Part shown: positions 17,801-26,293 of the stretch, in pieces
How the letters are laid out: every line of letters begins with the position of its first letter
How positions within the stretch are numbered: position 1 is the first letter of the stretch
Source of the DNA: Spongiactinospora sp. TRM90649
GTDB lineage: Bacteria > Actinomycetota > Actinomycetes > Streptosporangiales > Streptosporangiaceae
DNA: 64,000 nt
Reading direction: 5' to 3'
Assembly (NCBI RefSeq): GCF_029382225.1
Contig: NZ_JARLTC010000006.1
Span: forward strand, 1-64,000
Program-made: the position numbers and the translations under genes
The notes under the pieces: model-generated
Told to the model about the DNA's origin: nothing
Databases searched by the model: none
The model's input: the letters and a program-made list of their open reading frames with translations, nothing else

Positions 17801-19313
17801 CGCCGCCCGCACGCTCGCCCAGCTCGACCGGCATGACGCCGAGCTGGCGGCCTTCTCCGCGGCGGTGGAGACCCGCGACCGCAGCGAGGACGCCTATACC
17901 GTGGCGCACGGCGAGTTGACCACCGCCGCCAGGGAACTGGACCAGCTTGAGCGAACCGTCGGCGCGGGCGAGCGGGAGCTGCTGGCCCGGGAGGCCGACG
18001 CGCGGGGACGCCTGGAGCGCGCCGTGCGCGAGCTGCCCGAGCTGGACCGGCGCACCCGCCGATCGCGTGATGACCGGGTGGCCGCCGTGGTGCTGCGCGA
18101 CACGCGGATCACCGAGCTGCGCGACCAGGAGCAGGCGGTGATCGCCGGGGGCTCCCAGTTGCGCGACCCGCTCGGCGCGTCCGGTCTGGCGTTGGCGGCG
18201 GGGCTGGAAGAGGGCGGCCCAGAAGGCGGCCCAGAAGGCGGCATGGAGTTCGTCGAGGAGTACGACCGGGCGCAGGAGGGCGAGGTCAGGTCGCGGGTGC
18301 AGGCGTTGCGGGCGTTGGCCGACGCCGTGGAGGGCAGGCTCGGCAGAGCCGCCGACGACGTCGGCGACACGCTGATCCTGCGGCGGGCAGAGGAACTGCG
18401 CGACGGCCTGGCCGGGGGCTACGACGCCGAGGCCGCAGAGCACGACGGGATCAAGCGGTTCACCCTCAACGACGACACCGGCGCGCACGACGTGGCGATC
18501 GTGGGCCGCCGGATCCGGGTCGCGGCGGCCGAGGCCCGTGACAAGCTGGCGGTGCGCGAACAGGAGGCGTTCGAGCGGTTCCTGCTGGGCGAGCTGGGCG
18601 ACCACCTGTCCCGCCAGGTGCTGGCTGCCGAGCAGCTCATCGCGGCGATGAACGACACGCTGCGCGAGGTCCGCACCTCGCACGGGCTGGGCGCGCGGCT
18701 GGTGTGGCGGCTGGCCGAGAGCGCGGACGCCGACGTGCGGGTGGCGTCGGAGCTGCTGCGGCGCGCGTCGGCGCTGCGCACGAGGGGGGAGTCGGAGCGG
18801 CTCCGCGACGCGCTGCGCCGCCGGATCGAGGACTTCCGCCGCGCCGATCCGACGGCGGGCTACGCCGTCCACCTGAAGGGCGCGCTGGACTACCGGTCGT
18901 GGTTCGAGTTCTCCGTCTTCGTGACGGACGCCGCCCACCCGGACCGCGAGCGCAAGCTGGGCCGCCGCACCGCGATGAGCCAGGGCGAGCAGCGGGTGAT
19001 GGCCTACCTGGTGCTGTTCGCCGCGGCCGCCGCGCACTTCTCCTCGCTCGGCAGGCACGCTCCGCACACCCCCAGGCTGATCCTGCTGGACGACGCGTTC
19101 GCCAAGGTGGACGAGCCGACCCACGGGCGGCTGCTCGGCCTGCTCGTCGATCTCGACCTGGACTTCGTGCTGACCAGTGAGCGGCTGTGGGGCTGTTTCG
19201 CGACCGTCCCGGCGCTGCACGTCTATGAGGTGCTGCGCGACCCGTCGGCGCGCGGGGTGGCCGCGCTGCACTACCACTGGGACGGCAGGCGCAAGCATCT
19301 GATGGGGGAGTGA
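14880..19313 (+). CDS. jetC: Wadjet type II SMC-like ATPase JetC (TIGR02680)
   Basis: This 1477-residue SMC/SbcC-like ATPase is the motor of the Wadjet complex. Walker A GKNGAGKS is at 47-54; long Arg/Glu/Ala-rich coiled coils follow; the C-terminal head has SQGEQRVMAYL (ABC signature) and LILLDDAFAKVD (Walker B/D-loop) near residue 1400. The GTG start overlaps the jetB stop. Two oddities stand out: a Gly/Ala/Pro/Asp-rich low-complexity stretch of about 70 residues in the first coiled-coil arm (about 420-490), and a GGPEGGPEGG tandem near residue 1115. Both look like lineage-specific expansions in the coil and need not affect activity. Confidence 0.93.
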   Translation: MTDQPADRSEPAPAQGRYRLSRAGILNVWQYDHQEFEFGGGRLLLRGKNGAGKSKALEMLLPYLLDGDARRIDAAATGRTTLKWLMLDGWSGTNKLGYLWVEFLMDGGTRVTLGAGIKASAASGQAKATFFVTGKVVGTDLALVRDGRPLPLDTLRSEVGSDNCFDSVAEYRARVAKELFGLTDAGRYRNLTHLLYRLRQPTIGDRIEDGRLEAVLADALPPVDDDVIDKVARNLDDLDDVRDQLGRLEQTDTALAAFLTSYRGYLHGVLRRRAGVVREHLSALSAARRRAGDAERELTRRAEEEREAETAHAELLRGREEAEADLRALHDSAAYRGLSELRERRATVRALSAGASAAWATAALARDGEAAAASRLADETERAAAQLGELRGLLRETRATARRAGIEDAHFGTVPDPLPAQHGTAGRRASGATAPPPADDPTDGPAHGSADGADGPVGRVASASAGGPVDRGVRRAGAGMRGRRLVDVEGEVHEFAEHPVRALDGAAVRGGLGEWRRALGDAGRIVRQRDRLAAELAELLGKAARAEADARELTADAERLGGQLEEAQDRRLAREEEASTAASAYRDAVLTWALRLDAMTSGLGGEVRELVADEPPRDVAGHVRRAARAAVDPLLARLDQDRDAVRDQERRLVDQLAGLRAERAHIEAVADPEPPRSRYSTAARDTGGLPFFLAVDFQPGVSDDHRAGIEAALEASGLLSGWLTAEGVTPDPDTPDLLVGAVPAAERVDGPTLAGVLRPLTPAAARVLEAVGLGESDDAEEQLAVTGLGDRTVNHAAPDVSVWPAGGPARRPASWMGIDGRWRLGVASGRHAKPAAEYIGAAVRAETRRRRLAELAERIATVEAEVEGLRARRTSVERQRADAAEALAAQPDARGLEAAWIRLDEALQQAVRLAAQAEKARREAERARSGAGALRMRAEADASANELPADEGPLRALRGLLDRLSGAVGLLDRDAARTLAQLDRHDAELAAFSAAVETRDRSEDAYTVAHGELTTAARELDQLERTVGAGERELLAREADARGRLERAVRELPELDRRTRRSRDDRVAAVVLRDTRITELRDQEQAVIAGGSQLRDPLGASGLALAAGLEEGGPEGGPEGGMEFVEEYDRAQEGEVRSRVQALRALADAVEGRLGRAADDVGDTLILRRAEELRDGLAGGYDAEAAEHDGIKRFTLNDDTGAHDVAIVGRRIRVAAAEARDKLAVREQEAFERFLLGELGDHLSRQVLAAEQLIAAMNDTLREVRTSHGLGARLVWRLAESADADVRVASELLRRASALRTRGESERLRDALRRRIEDFRRADPTAGYAVHLKGALDYRSWFEFSVFVTDAAHPDRERKLGRRTAMSQGEQRVMAYLVLFAAAAAHFSSLGRHAPHTPRLILLDDAFAKVDEPTHGRLLGLLVDLDLDFVLTSERLWGCFATVPALHVYEVLRDPSARGVAALHYHWDGRRKHLMGE

Positions 19314-19317
19314 GCCG

Positions 19318-20604
19318 GTGGAGCCGCTGGCGTTCCTGGCGCAGCCCGCGTTCGCCAGGATGTGGACGGCGGTGCGCCACCGTCTGGAGCGGGAGGGCCT
19401 GGCCGTCCGGGGCAGGGTACGGCTGGCGGACCCGGCCCCCGAGGAGCGGGAGGCGATCGGGCTGCTGCTCGGCCCGGTGCGGCACCGTGGCGACCTTTGG
19501 GTGTCGCTGCCCGACCTCGACGCCCGGCTGCGGGTGTCGGCGGCGGGGGCGGGGCTGCTCGATGTGGTGCCGCTGCTGGGCGGCGGCCCGTTGGTCGATC
19601 GCCCGGGGCTGCGCGCGGCGAAGGCGTCGGCGCGGGAACAGGCCTGGGCGGAGGTGGAGGCGGCGCTCGCGCCGTCCGGACTGGGGGAGTGGGCCGGGGA
19701 GTGGATCGCCGAGGTGCGCCGCGCGGGCGTGGTGGCGAGGCTCACCCCCGAGAACGCCGTGCGGCTGCTCCACCAGGCGGTCGCGGTCCTGGCCGAGCTG
19801 GAACTCGCTCAAGACGCCCGGCGGGGGCGGGCGGAGCTGGCCGCACGGTACACGGGCACCGCGCACGGCCTGGACGACGACACCCCGCTGTCACGGGTGG
19901 TGCTGCGCGGGCTGGCCGCGCGTGCGGGCCGGGCCGTGCCCACGGGCGCGGCCGAACGGCGGGCGTTGTGGGCGGAGGCGGGCGTGGCGGTGGACGCCGT
20001 CTCACAGACCGTGCTGACCTACGGCCTGCGCCCCACCGGCCGGGATCTGCGCTCCCGGCAGCTCGCCGAACGCTCGCGTGCCTGCGCCGAGACCCACCTG
20101 ACCGCCCGTGACCTGCGCGTCCAGCCGATCGCGCTGCCGCCGGGCACGCTGGTCCGGATCTGCGAGAACCCCAGGGTCGTCGAGGCCGCCGCCGACGCGG
20201 CGTGCGCGGCCCCGCTCGTCTGCGTCAACGGCAACCCGGCGACCGTCGTGTTCACCCTGCTCGACGCCCTGGCCGCGACCGGCGCGCTCTTCGCCTACCA
20301 CGGCGACTTCGACTGGCCGGGCATCGCCATCGCCGCCCGCGTGCTGGCCCGCTACCAGGCCGTACCGTGGCGTTTCCGCGCGCGGGACTACGAGGACGCC
20401 GTGGCCGAGGTCCGTGAGCGGGACGCCCCGGAGCGTGCCCTGTCCGGCCCGGCGGCCCCGACCCCCTGGGATCCGGCGCTCGCCACCGCGATGGAGGCGG
20501 CCGGGGTCGCCGTCCACGAGGAGTCCGTCCTCGCGACGCTACTCGCCGACCTGGCCGAGGGCGAACGCGAGGGTCTTGGCCGTGCCGACGTCCATGGCCG
20601 GTGA
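19318..20604 (+). CDS. jetD: Wadjet type II nuclease subunit JetD (DUF2399 / TIGR02679)
   Basis: This 428-residue topoisomerase VI-like Toprim nuclease cuts the DNA held by JetABC. The Toprim metal-binding residues are visible in RICENP (Glu about 283) and HGDFDWPG (Asp pair about 329-331). The GTG start lies 4 bp after the jetC stop, within GAGCCGGTG. The family usually ends soon after the TLLADL helix. Here about 15 extra residues (EGEREG...VHGR) run into DNA that on the other strand encodes a truncated glycosidase, so the original stop may have been lost at a recombination junction. Confidence 0.92.
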   Translation: MEPLAFLAQPAFARMWTAVRHRLEREGLAVRGRVRLADPAPEEREAIGLLLGPVRHRGDLWVSLPDLDARLRVSAAGAGLLDVVPLLGGGPLVDRPGLRAAKASAREQAWAEVEAALAPSGLGEWAGEWIAEVRRAGVVARLTPENAVRLLHQAVAVLAELELAQDARRGRAELAARYTGTAHGLDDDTPLSRVVLRGLAARAGRAVPTGAAERRALWAEAGVAVDAVSQTVLTYGLRPTGRDLRSRQLAERSRACAETHLTARDLRVQPIALPPGTLVRICENPRVVEAAADAACAAPLVCVNGNPATVVFTLLDALAATGALFAYHGDFDWPGIAIAARVLARYQAVPWRFRARDYEDAVAEVRERDAPERALSGPAAPTPWDPALATAMEAAGVAVHEESVLATLLADLAEGEREGLGRADVHGR

Positions 20605-20831
20605 CTTGGCCACGACCAGGTTCCCCCCGGCGTTTCGGCGGCGGCGGGCGTCAGCGTCAGGCGCTCGGGCGGCCCGCCGTCCTCGGCCCACTCGCACACC
20701 ACCGACCGCACCCGCGCCGACGCGCGCACCCGCAGCTCGACGTCCTGGCCGTCCATGGGCAGCGCGGGGACGCGCTGGTCGCCGGTCTCGGCGTAGGGAT
20801 GGCCCGACCCGAACGGGCGGTGCCGGATCAT
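20605..20831 (-). pseudogene. N-terminal fragment of a glycoside hydrolase, cut off at the Wadjet border
   Basis: An ATG overlapping the stop of the GH15-like gene (ATGA) opens MIRHRPFGSGHPYAETGDQR...VELRVRASARVRSVVCEW, the N-terminal beta-sandwich of a large glycosidase. After about 70 residues (AAAETPGG, near 20625) it meets a C6 run and then the 3' end of jetD read backwards. Slipping one base in the run would continue sensible-looking codons to a TAG at 20539. The body of the enzyme is gone, so the gene is truncated by the junction with jetD. Confidence 0.6.
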
Positions 20832-21925
20832 CCGCGTACCCCCAGCTCGGCGGCGAGGATCAGGTACATGCCGTGCGACCAGAGCAGCGGCGTGCCCACC
20901 GGCCCCCAGCGCTCCTCCCACTCGGCGATCATGCCGGGGGCGAGCGGCAGGTCGGTCACCTGCTCGGGCAGCTCGCCGTCCGGGGTGGCCTGGGCGGCGA
21001 TCCAGTCCAGGCAGCGGGCCGCCTCGGCGGCGCGGCCCGCCGCCGCGTGGTTCCAGCCGAGGAACCCGGTCAGCAGCGGCCACCGGCCGCCGCCGTAGAA
21101 GGTGTCGGCCGCGTACCGGTAAACGCCGCGGTCCTCGCTCAGCGACTCCTCCACGGCGGCCACCGTGGCCGCGCCCAGCGGGTCGTCCGGCGGGACCATC
21201 CCGAACGGCTCGACGCAGGCCAGCAGGCTCGCGTCCACCGCGCCGGAGCCGAGCCACTTGGCCAGGTGGCCGCCTGTCGTGCCCTCGGCGCGGACCAGCT
21301 CGCCGATGCCCCGGACGGCCCCGCGCGCGGCCTCGGCCTCCGCCGGGGACAGCGCGCCACTGTCAACGGCGGCGCGCAGCCCCGCGTGCAGCGACCCGAG
21401 TGTGGAGACGTGCCGCTGTTCGACGTGCTCCTCCCACCAGTCGTAGCAGGGGGTGTCCCAGAAGGCGGTCAGGTAGCGCGCGGCGACCCGGATCGCCCGG
21501 TCCGCGCCGGGCACCGCCTCGCCGTGCCTGGCCGTGTGCGCGGCCAGTGCCCACAGCCAGGTGCCGTAGCCGTCGAGCTGGAAGTCCCACCACTCGTCGC
21601 TGCCCTCGGCGCCGTCCAGGGTGAACCTGGTCGGCAGCATGTCCCCTGGCGGGATCGCCTCGCCCCGCCCGGCCCGTTCGACCAGCGCGTCCACCCGGCC
21701 CTCGTGACTCGCGATCACGTGGGCGCACCACGCGTGGAACGCGCCCGCCGCACGCGCCTGCCCGTGCCTGCTCACCCCCTCGGCGATGAACGATCCGTCG
21801 CGCAGCCAGCAATACCCGCGGTAGGCGGAGAACGTCGGCGACGCCGGATACGCCCCGCTGGGGGACTGGTGGCGGGCGATGAGGTCGATGCTGCGCCGTA
21901 CCAGCGCGGCGTGGGACATGCTCAC
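20828..21925 (-). CDS. GH15-like glycosidase (glucoamylase/trehalase type)
   Basis: This 365-residue cytoplasmic-looking (alpha/alpha)6-barrel protein resembles GH15-type glycosidases: SPTFSAYRGYCWLRDGSFIAE matches the substrate-binding WPRDA-type motif, with DEWWDFQLDGYGTWLWAL and a C-terminal PVGTPLLWSHGMYL. It is shorter than full glucoamylases (around 600 aa) because it lacks the N-terminal sandwich, which may have been supplied by the adjoining truncated gene product. The GTG at 21925 has an AAGGA ribosome site. It belongs to the same transcription unit as the ROK regulator and the binding-protein remnant, so its role is intracellular oligosaccharide breakdown. Confidence 0.75.
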   Translation of the reverse strand: MSMSHAALVRRSIDLIARHQSPSGAYPASPTFSAYRGYCWLRDGSFIAEGVSRHGQARAAGAFHAWCAHVIASHEGRVDALVERAGRGEAIPPGDMLPTRFTLDGAEGSDEWWDFQLDGYGTWLWALAAHTARHGEAVPGADRAIRVAARYLTAFWDTPCYDWWEEHVEQRHVSTLGSLHAGLRAAVDSGALSPAEAEAARGAVRGIGELVRAEGTTGGHLAKWLGSGAVDASLLACVEPFGMVPPDDPLGAATVAAVEESLSEDRGVYRYAADTFYGGGRWPLLTGFLGWNHAAAGRAAEAARCLDWIAAQATPDGELPEQVTDLPLAPGMIAEWEERWGPVGTPLLWSHGMYLILAAELGVRG

Positions 21926-21941
21926 AGGGATCCTTCCGTCG

Positions 21942-22159
21942 TCAGCCGAGCAACTCGTTGACCTTGCGTTCCGCGGCGGCCGGCGCGTCCTTGACGGACT
22001 TGCGGACCCCCGCGGCGTTCGCCGGCTCCTCGGTCACCGCGTCCTGCATCTCCTGCTGGCGGGCGATGACCGGGGCAGCGCGATCGACTCCAGCGAGTCG
22101 AAGACGGCCTGCCGGTTGGCGGGCTTCGCCTCCTTGAGATATCCGGCGAGCGGGGTCAT
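21942..22159 (-). pseudogene. C-terminal remnant of a sugar ABC solute-binding protein
   Basis: Minus-strand reading gives YLKEAKPANRQAVFDSLESI, then after a one-base deletion near 22072 VIARQQEMQDAVTEEPANAA and KVNELLG, stop at 21942. This is the typical C-terminal end of sugar ABC transporter binding proteins. The N-terminal 350 or so residues, the lipobox and both permease genes are missing. Its ATG overlaps the ROK stop (ATGA), so the deletion has created a false translational coupling. Confidence 0.7.
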
Positions 22160-23373
22160 GGGGTCGCGCCGATCAGGCGGGCGCGGACGAGGCGGCCCTG
22201 TTCGCCCGCCGTACCGGCCTCGTCGAACGGGGTGGCCAGCACCAGCGCCGCCGCGCCCTGCGCCCAGCTCGTATCGTCCCAGCTCTCCACCTCGATGGGG
22301 ATGTCGCGGCGGCCGGGCAGCAGGTGCCGGCGCACGGTGGCGTCGAACCCGGCCCGCCAGTACGGCCAGGCCGCGATGCCCTCGCCGAGCAGCACGACGA
22401 CCTCCGGGTCCACCACGTTGACCAGCCCGGCGGCGGCCCGCCCCAGGATCTCCCCGGCCTCGGCGAAGATCGCGCGCGCCGTCTCGTCGCCCGAGGCCGC
22501 CGCGCGGCGCAGCTCCTCGACGGCCGCCTGCGGGTCCTGCCCGGCCGGGAGGGCGATCTCCGTGGCGCGGGCGGCGGCGAGCAGGCCCGCCGACCCGACC
22601 AGCGCCTCCAGGCAGCCGGGGGTGCCGCAGCCGCACACCGGGCCCGCGGGATCGATCGGCGTGTGGCCGAACTCGCCCGCGCCGCCCCTGGCGCCCCGGT
22701 AGATGCGCCCGTCGGAGACGATGGCCGCGCCGATGCCGCGCCCGATGGTGACCACCAGGAAGTCGCGGTGGGTGCGGCCGGTGCCGTACAGGCGCTCGGC
22801 GGCGGCCAGCGCGTTCACGTCGTTCTCCACCAGCACCGGCAGGCCCAGCCTGCGGCGCAGCCGATCGCCGACGGGCATCGCCTGCCAGCCGAGGGTGGGC
22901 GCGTTCACCGTGCCGACGGCCTGGTCGTCGGTGTTGCCGGGGACGCCCACGCCCACGCCGAGCAGCGGCGGGCCGTCGGCGCTCTGCTCGCGCAGCGTGC
23001 CCTCGACGGCCGCGCCGAGGTCGCCGAGCGCGTCCGGCGCGGTGGGGTCGAAGGGCCGCTCCCACGACCCGAGGACCTCGCCGTCGAGCCGGACCTCCAC
23101 GATGACCAGGTGGTCGGCGGTGACCTTGACGCCGATGGCGCGCCCGGCGCCGCCGACCAGGCCGAGCCGCTGCGCGGGCCGTCCGCCCCGGGAGGGGGTG
23201 AGGTCCAGCTCCTCCAGCAGCCCGTGCCCGATCAGCTCCTTGGTGAGCTGGGTGACGGTGGCCGGGCTGAGGTCGAGGCGGCGGGCCACCTCGGTACGGC
23301 TGAGCGGCCCCACCGTGCCCAGCACGGCGAGGATCGCCGTCCTGGTGAGGTCTCCCCGATCCGTGCCGGCCAT
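22156..23373 (-). CDS. ROK-family transcriptional repressor
   Basis: This 405-residue regulator has an N-terminal winged helix ([20 protein letters not shown], about 22-42) fused to a sugar-kinase-like ROK domain with [17 protein letters not shown] (about 186) and the zinc site [11 protein letters not shown]...[11 protein letters not shown] (about 240-255). The ATG at 23373 follows AGGAG; the upstream 33 codons in the same frame have no ribosome site. It heads a minus-strand operon whose transporter genes are now lost. A palindrome overlapping its own ribosome site suggests autorepression released by a sugar. Confidence 0.9.
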   Translation of the reverse strand: MAGTDRGDLTRTAILAVLGTVGPLSRTEVARRLDLSPATVTQLTKELIGHGLLEELDLTPSRGGRPAQRLGLVGGAGRAIGVKVTADHLVIVEVRLDGEVLGSWERPFDPTAPDALGDLGAAVEGTLREQSADGPPLLGVGVGVPGNTDDQAVGTVNAPTLGWQAMPVGDRLRRRLGLPVLVENDVNALAAAERLYGTGRTHRDFLVVTIGRGIGAAIVSDGRIYRGARGGAGEFGHTPIDPAGPVCGCGTPGCLEALVGSAGLLAAARATEIALPAGQDPQAAVEELRRAAASGDETARAIFAEAGEILGRAAAGLVNVVDPEVVVLLGEGIAAWPYWRAGFDATVRRHLLPGRRDIPIEVESWDDTSWAQGAAALVLATPFDEAGTAGEQGRLVRARLIGATP

Positions 23374-23379
23374 GCTCCT

Positions 23380-23399
23380 ACTTTCTTCGGGAATAAAGT
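23380..23399 (-). promoter_or_regulatory. Probable operator of the ROK repressor
   Basis: Read on the minus strand, ACTTTATTCCCGAAGAAAGT is an inverted repeat with 9-bp arms (one mismatch) and a CC centre, ending 6 bases before the ROK start codon. NagC/XylR-type ROK operators are AT-rich palindromes of this size, so autorepression is likely. Confidence 0.55.
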
Positions 23400-23570
23400 T
23401 AGTGGTGAAAATATGAGCCGGCGCGGGGCCGTTGTCAACACCCACGAGGCCCCGAGGGCTCCCGGCGCACACGAAGACGGCCGCCGGATGGCGTCCGGCG
23501 GCCGTCGAGTCGGTTCCGCGTCACAGCGGGCGCGGGCCCGTCCGCCCTCCCCCAAGGGCGTCCGGGACGA

Positions 23571-24350
23571 TCAGTTGGCAGGTGCGTACGGTGTGCTCCC
23601 CTCGGTCAGGATCTCGTGCTGGATGCGGCGGGCGTCCGCGGACGGCTCCAGCCCCAGTTCCCGGTCCAGCAGGCGGCGCAGGTTGTGGAACGCCATCAGC
23701 GCCTCGCCCCGCCGCCCGGAGCGGTGCAGCACGTCGATGAGCTGGATGTGGTACCACTCGTTGAGCGGGCTCACCGCGATCAGGCTGCGCAGCTCCGCGA
23801 CCAGCTCCCGGTGGTTGCCGAGCAGCATGTCGGCCTCCAGCCGCAGCTCGACCGCCCGGTTGCGCAGCTCGTCGAGGTAGGTCAGGTGCCGGGAGAGCAC
23901 CGGCCCGGGCGACACGTTGGCCAGCGCCCGGCCCCGCCACATGCCCAGGGCCTCACGGAGCACCCGCGCGGACTCGCCGATCCTTCCGGTGTTGAAGAGA
24001 TCGCGTCCCTCCTCCACCCGGGAGGCGAACTCCGTGGCGTCGAGCTGCCCGGGCTCCAGGCGCAGCATGTAGCCGGTGGACTCGGTGACCAGCATGTCGG
24101 CCGCCTTACGGGTGACCTTGTCGGCGGCCAGCGCCGAGCGAAGGTTGTACACGTGGGTGCGGATGGCGCCCACCCCGCTCCGTGAGCGGTTGAGGTCCCA
24201 GAGTTCCTCCGCGAGCGTATCGACATCGACCACCTCGTTGGCCCGGAGCAGCAGGAGCGACATGACCTGCCGCGCCTTGGGGCCCTTGAGGGTGCGGGCT
24301 CCGGCAGTGGTCCGTAATTCGAGGGAACCGAGAACGCCGAACTGGATCAT
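23571..24350 (-). CDS. SARP-family pathway activator
   Basis: This 259-residue SARP has an OmpR-like DNA-binding domain at about 1-95 (FGVLGSLELRTTAGARTLKGPKARQVMSLLL split across its first strands, TLAEELW, TGYMLRLEPGQLD) and a BTAD helical domain at about 100-250. It lacks the NB-ARC/ATPase part of AfsR, so it is the small, pathway-specific type. The ATG at 24350 follows GGGGGAG. It is divergent from the monooxygenase gene, and the 293-bp gap between them is the natural target. SARPs activate antibiotic clusters; here the polyketide locus to the right is the obvious candidate. Confidence 0.9.
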   Translation of the reverse strand: MIQFGVLGSLELRTTAGARTLKGPKARQVMSLLLLRANEVVDVDTLAEELWDLNRSRSGVGAIRTHVYNLRSALAADKVTRKAADMLVTESTGYMLRLEPGQLDATEFASRVEEGRDLFNTGRIGESARVLREALGMWRGRALANVSPGPVLSRHLTYLDELRNRAVELRLEADMLLGNHRELVAELRSLIAVSPLNEWYHIQLIDVLHRSGRRGEALMAFHNLRRLLDRELGLEPSADARRIQHEILTEGSTPYAPAN

Positions 24351-24643
24351 TACTCCCCCATTTCTTCAATTGTAATAACAATCCAGAAAAGTTGCCCTCC
24401 AGCGGCAAATGGTAAGCGGCCTGTTCGCATCCCGTGTCGCGGCACCGGGGGAAGACTGGCCCAAAGCGGTATGTCCATGCCTCTTTTGCGACATTGGGTG
24501 CCCTCTTTAGGGGCACGACCTCGTGTCATTGGAGACACGCAACGTCCTACTTTGGCGGGAATGAGCAGGTCGTGCCACGCGACTAGTCTGCCAGGCGAGA
24601 CCCCCGTCACCAACGCTTGTCGTGCCTGAACGGAGTTGAGATC
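24351..24643. promoter_or_regulatory. Divergent promoter region between SARP and monooxygenase
   Basis: The 293-bp, locally AT-rich gap has no gene. Visible structure: ATTGT-aata-ACAAT close to the SARP start (about 24368), GTGCCC-N7-GGGCAC (24498-24516), and CGTGTC-attgga-GACACG (about 24521-24538). SARPs usually bind direct heptamer repeats, which I could not see clearly. Confidence 0.4.
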
Positions 24644-26278
24644 GTGCGGAATCCCTTACCCGTTCTGGTGGTCGGGGCCGGTCCCACGGGGCTCGCCCTC
24701 GCCACCGAACTTCGCCGTCAGGGCGTGGAATGCCGGATAATCGACCAGTCCGGAGGAAGGCCCGCCGATCAGGCGCGGGCGCTCACCCTCTGGCCCGGCG
24801 CGCTCGACGTCCTTTCCCGGCAGGGAACGGCGGCGGCCGTGATCGCCGCCGGCGCGCGGATGAGCGCCGCCCGTTACTGGTCCAAGGGCAAGAACGTGGC
24901 CACCGTGCGGCTGCCCGAGGAGTGGAACGGCGTGCCCACCATGCTGGGCATCACCCAGCCGGTGGTCGAGGGCATCATGTCGCGGCGGCTCGCCGAACTC
25001 GGCGTGGACGTCGGCTGGCACACCCGCCTGGAGTCCGTGGCCGACCACGGCGACCGGGTGACCGCCCGGCTGAGCGGCCCCGGCGGCGACGAGGAGTTCG
25101 CCGCGAGCTGGGTCGTCGGCTGCGACGGCGCGCACAGCAGCGTCCGCGAGCTGGCGGGCATCCCGTTCGGCGGGCGCACCTACTCCCGCAGCTTCGTCCT
25201 CGGCGACGGCGACGTGGACAGCCCGGTGCCGCTCGGCGAGGCGCACTACCACCTGCACCCGGACGGCGTGCTCGTCCTGGTGTCCCTCCCCGGCGGCGGC
25301 CTGCGGGTGTTCGCCGACGCCACCACCGTGGGCTCCCACGACACGGCCCCGACCATGGAGGAGCTGCAGCGGCTCGCCGACGAGCGCGCGCCGTACCCGG
25401 TCAGGATCCGCGCGCTTGGGTGGAGCACCCGGTTCCTGGTGCACATGCGCCAGGCCGCCCGCTATCGGTCCGGACGCCTGCTGCTCGCGGGCGACGCCGC
25501 CCACGTGCACAGCCCGGCGGGCGGGCAGGGCCTCAACACCGGCATCCAGGACGCCGCCAACCTCGCCTGGAAGCTCGCGCTGATCCAGGCGGGCAGCGCG
25601 CACACCGAGCGGCTGCTGGACAGCTACCAGGCCGAGCGGTCGCCGGTGGCCGCCGAGGTGCTGCGCGGCGCGCACACGCAGACCCGCCTGTGGACCATGC
25701 GGTCGCAGGTCAGCCGCCTGCTGCGGGACACGCTGCTCGGCGTGCTCGACCGCGCGGGGGCGCTGGAGCGCCGGTTCGTGCCCCCGCTGACCCAGGACGA
25801 CCTGGACTACCGCCGCAGCCCCGCCGTCGGCCCGCGCGGCGGTCGCCGGGCGCTCGGCCCGCGCGGGATGCCCGACGCCGAGGTCGTCCCGGCCTCGGGC
25901 GGCCCGCCGGTCCGCCTGCGCCGCCTGCTGTCCGGGCCGAAGCACACGCTGCTGGTCCTGCCCGGCCCCGGCGACGCCACCCGCGTCGCGGGCGTGCTGT
26001 CCGACGTGGCCCCGCTGTCCGACCGGCTGCGCACGCACGTGCTGCTGCCCGCCGACGGCGGGCACTCCGCCGACCGCTACCCCGAGGACGCCCACGTGCT
26101 GCCCGCGGGCTGGGCCCCAGGCGGACGGCTCGCCGGATGCACGCTGGTCCTGGTCCGGCCGGACGGCTACGTCGCCGACGCCGCCACCACGTTCGAGGCG
26201 GGCCCGCTGGTCGACCTGCTGCGCCCGGCGGCACGCCGCGCCGGGGAGATCCCCGCCGACACCCGAGCGGAAAGCTGA
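24644..26278 (+). CDS. FAD-dependent aromatic hydroxylase / monooxygenase
   Basis: This 544-residue class A flavoprotein monooxygenase is of the PHBH/PgaE type. Rossmann GAGPTG is at 11-16, the DG motif GCDGAHSS at about 160-167, the GD motif LLLAGDAAHVHSP with GGQGLNTGIQD at about 281-303, and a C-terminal thioredoxin-like domain with no evident catalytic Cys. Such enzymes use NAD(P)H and O2 to hydroxylate or epoxidise polyketide intermediates. The GTG at 24644 has GGAG 8 bases upstream; the longer frame would need a TTG. It is followed after 15 bp by the cyclase-family gene, and both are probably SARP-controlled. Confidence 0.88.
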   Translation: MRNPLPVLVVGAGPTGLALATELRRQGVECRIIDQSGGRPADQARALTLWPGALDVLSRQGTAAAVIAAGARMSAARYWSKGKNVATVRLPEEWNGVPTMLGITQPVVEGIMSRRLAELGVDVGWHTRLESVADHGDRVTARLSGPGGDEEFAASWVVGCDGAHSSVRELAGIPFGGRTYSRSFVLGDGDVDSPVPLGEAHYHLHPDGVLVLVSLPGGGLRVFADATTVGSHDTAPTMEELQRLADERAPYPVRIRALGWSTRFLVHMRQAARYRSGRLLLAGDAAHVHSPAGGQGLNTGIQDAANLAWKLALIQAGSAHTERLLDSYQAERSPVAAEVLRGAHTQTRLWTMRSQVSRLLRDTLLGVLDRAGALERRFVPPLTQDDLDYRRSPAVGPRGGRRALGPRGMPDAEVVPASGGPPVRLRRLLSGPKHTLLVLPGPGDATRVAGVLSDVAPLSDRLRTHVLLPADGGHSADRYPEDAHVLPAGWAPGGRLAGCTLVLVRPDGYVADAATTFEAGPLVDLLRPAARRAGEIPADTRAES

Positions 26279-26293
26279 ACGGGAGCCCGAGCG

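Noticed and set aside
17664..19745. 693-codon minus-strand open frame opposite jetC
   Set aside because: Low-complexity composition and no ribosome site; a shadow of the jetC codon pattern.
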